Source: Clostridia bacterium (lineage in GTDB: Bacteria; UBA6262; WVXT01; JAUXBS01). Taken from it: a stretch of 6,205 nt of DNA. Shown piece by piece: positions 5,543-6,205 of this stretch (position 1 is the stretch's first letter; every line of letters begins with the position of its first letter). The notes beneath the pieces are model-generated. The model searched no databases. It was given only the letters and a program-made list of their open reading frames with translations, and was not told the origin of the DNA. The DNA lies in contig JAUXBS010000079.1 of assembly GCA_030619245.1 (NCBI GenBank), positions 1 to 6,205 of the forward strand, in the 5' to 3' direction. A program made the position numbers and the translations under genes.

Positions 5543-6205
5543 ATGGCGCTTGTAGTGCAAAAATACGGGGGGTCATCCGTGGCGGACATTGCCATGTTGA
5601 AGAACGTGGCTAAAAGGATAATAAGGACAAAGAAGAAAGGCAACAAGGTTGTCGTGGTGGTTTCAGCTCCCGGAGACACAACGGATGAGTTGATGGAGCT
5701 TTCAGCGCAGATAACCCCGGCCCCCGAGGACAGGGAACTGGATATGCTTCTTGCTACGGGTGAGCAGAAGTCAATAGCGCTCCTGGCAATGGCAATTCAT
5801 GCCGCAGGGGAGGATGCCATATCGTTTACCGGCCCGCAGTGCGGGATAATGACGGATATTTCACATACCAGGGCAAGGATAAAGAATATAAACACCTCAA
5901 GGCTTGACAGGGAACTGAAGAGGAGAAAGATAATAATCGTAGCGGGATTCCAGGGTATAAGTCATGAGGATAATATTACGACACTGGGAAGGGGAGGGTC
6001 CGACCTGACAGCGGTTGCCCTGGCGTCAGTATTAAAGGCGGATGTATGCGAGATATACACGGATGTTGAAGGTATTTATAACGCTGACCCGAGAATTGTT
6101 CCCGGGGCGAGGAAGATAAACAGGATATCTTATGATGAAATACTTGAGATGGCGGGTTCCGGGGCCCGGGTCATGCAGGCGCGTTCAATAGAAGTTGCGA
6201 AGAAA
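5543..6205 (+). CDS. lysC: Aspartate kinase, N-terminal part (runs off the window)
   Basis: It phosphorylates aspartate to aspartyl-4-phosphate, the committing step for lysine, threonine and methionine. The frame is open for 221 codons to the last base. Aspartate kinases of this type have about 400 residues, so the end of the kinase domain and the regulatory ACT domains lie outside the window. Visible motifs are KYGGSSV at 7-13 (Lys7 in the phosphate-binding loop), TGEQ at 72-75, FTGPQCGI near 95-102 and the nucleotide-site GRGGSD at 149-154, followed by [22 protein letters not shown]. The segment [13 protein letters not shown] has Pro43 where methionine is usual. The start is supported by GGGGAG (5532-5537) five bases upstream and by conservation from [10 protein letters not shown]. 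It lies 26 bases after thrB and is probably in the same operon. Whether threonine or lysine inhibits it cannot be read from this fragment. Confidence 0.96.
   Translation, partial: MALVVQKYGGSSVADIAMLKNVAKRIIRTKKKGNKVVVVVSAPGDTTDELMELSAQITPAPEDRELDMLLATGEQKSIALLAMAIHAAGEDAISFTGPQCGIMTDISHTRARIKNINTSRLDRELKRRKIIIVAGFQGISHEDNITTLGRGGSDLTAVALASVLKADVCEIYTDVEGIYNADPRIVPGARKINRISYDEILEMAGSGARVMQARSIEVAKK

Noticed and set aside
1..6205. CRISPR array, insertion sequence, tRNA or rRNA gene
   Set aside because: I saw no regularly spaced direct repeats, transposase motifs with terminal inverted repeats, or tRNA cloverleaf-like sequence on either strand.

Overview
The window is the front part of an aspartate-to-threonine biosynthesis cluster from a bacterium. 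All supported genes lie on the + strand. Base composition is moderate, with AT-rich non-coding DNA, ATG starts and clear purine-rich ribosome binding sites. The sequence alone does not fix the phylum. The order aminotransferase, hom, thrC, thrB, lysC, with a one-domain HU protein upstream, is what I would expect from an uncultured Gram-negative-type candidate phylum or a deltaproteobacterium-like lineage, but that is an inference from general familiarity.

Layout. Positions 1-356 hold no convincing gene. The left edge is a short, repetitive GCTC/GCTTC-rich stretch. It is followed by nondescript sequence, then an AT-rich segment with a near-consensus sigma70-type promoter (TTGACA, 17 bases, TATAAG at 263-291) that reads into the HU-family DNA-binding protein gene (357-629). 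An imperfect GC-topped hairpin at 668-700 separates HU from a 97-residue predicted two-helix membrane protein of unknown function (724-1017). That gene ends three bases before an AlaC-type class I/II aminotransferase (1021-2211). A 36-base gap holding a striking inverted repeat (2212-2233) then leads to homoserine dehydrogenase (hom, 2248-3570), threonine synthase (thrC, 3563-4615, overlapping hom by 8 bases), homoserine kinase (thrB, 4617-5516, one-base gap) and the first 221 codons of aspartate kinase (lysC, 5543 to the window end).

How the genes work together. LysC phosphorylates aspartate. Aspartate-semialdehyde dehydrogenase (not in the window) reduces the product. Hom then makes homoserine, ThrB phosphorylates it, and ThrC converts phosphohomoserine to threonine. 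The aminotransferase probably interconverts pyruvate/alanine with glutamate/2-oxoglutarate, and so ties amino-group supply to the pathway. Hom to thrB is tightly packed and almost certainly one transcript. Whether the membrane protein and aminotransferase share it is likely from spacing but not proven.

Most of the window is ordinary, well-conserved metabolism. I do not see a new defence, mobile or RNA system. The items most worth a second look are the inverted repeat just before hom, the uncharacterised small membrane protein, and the weak hairpin between HU and the membrane-protein gene.
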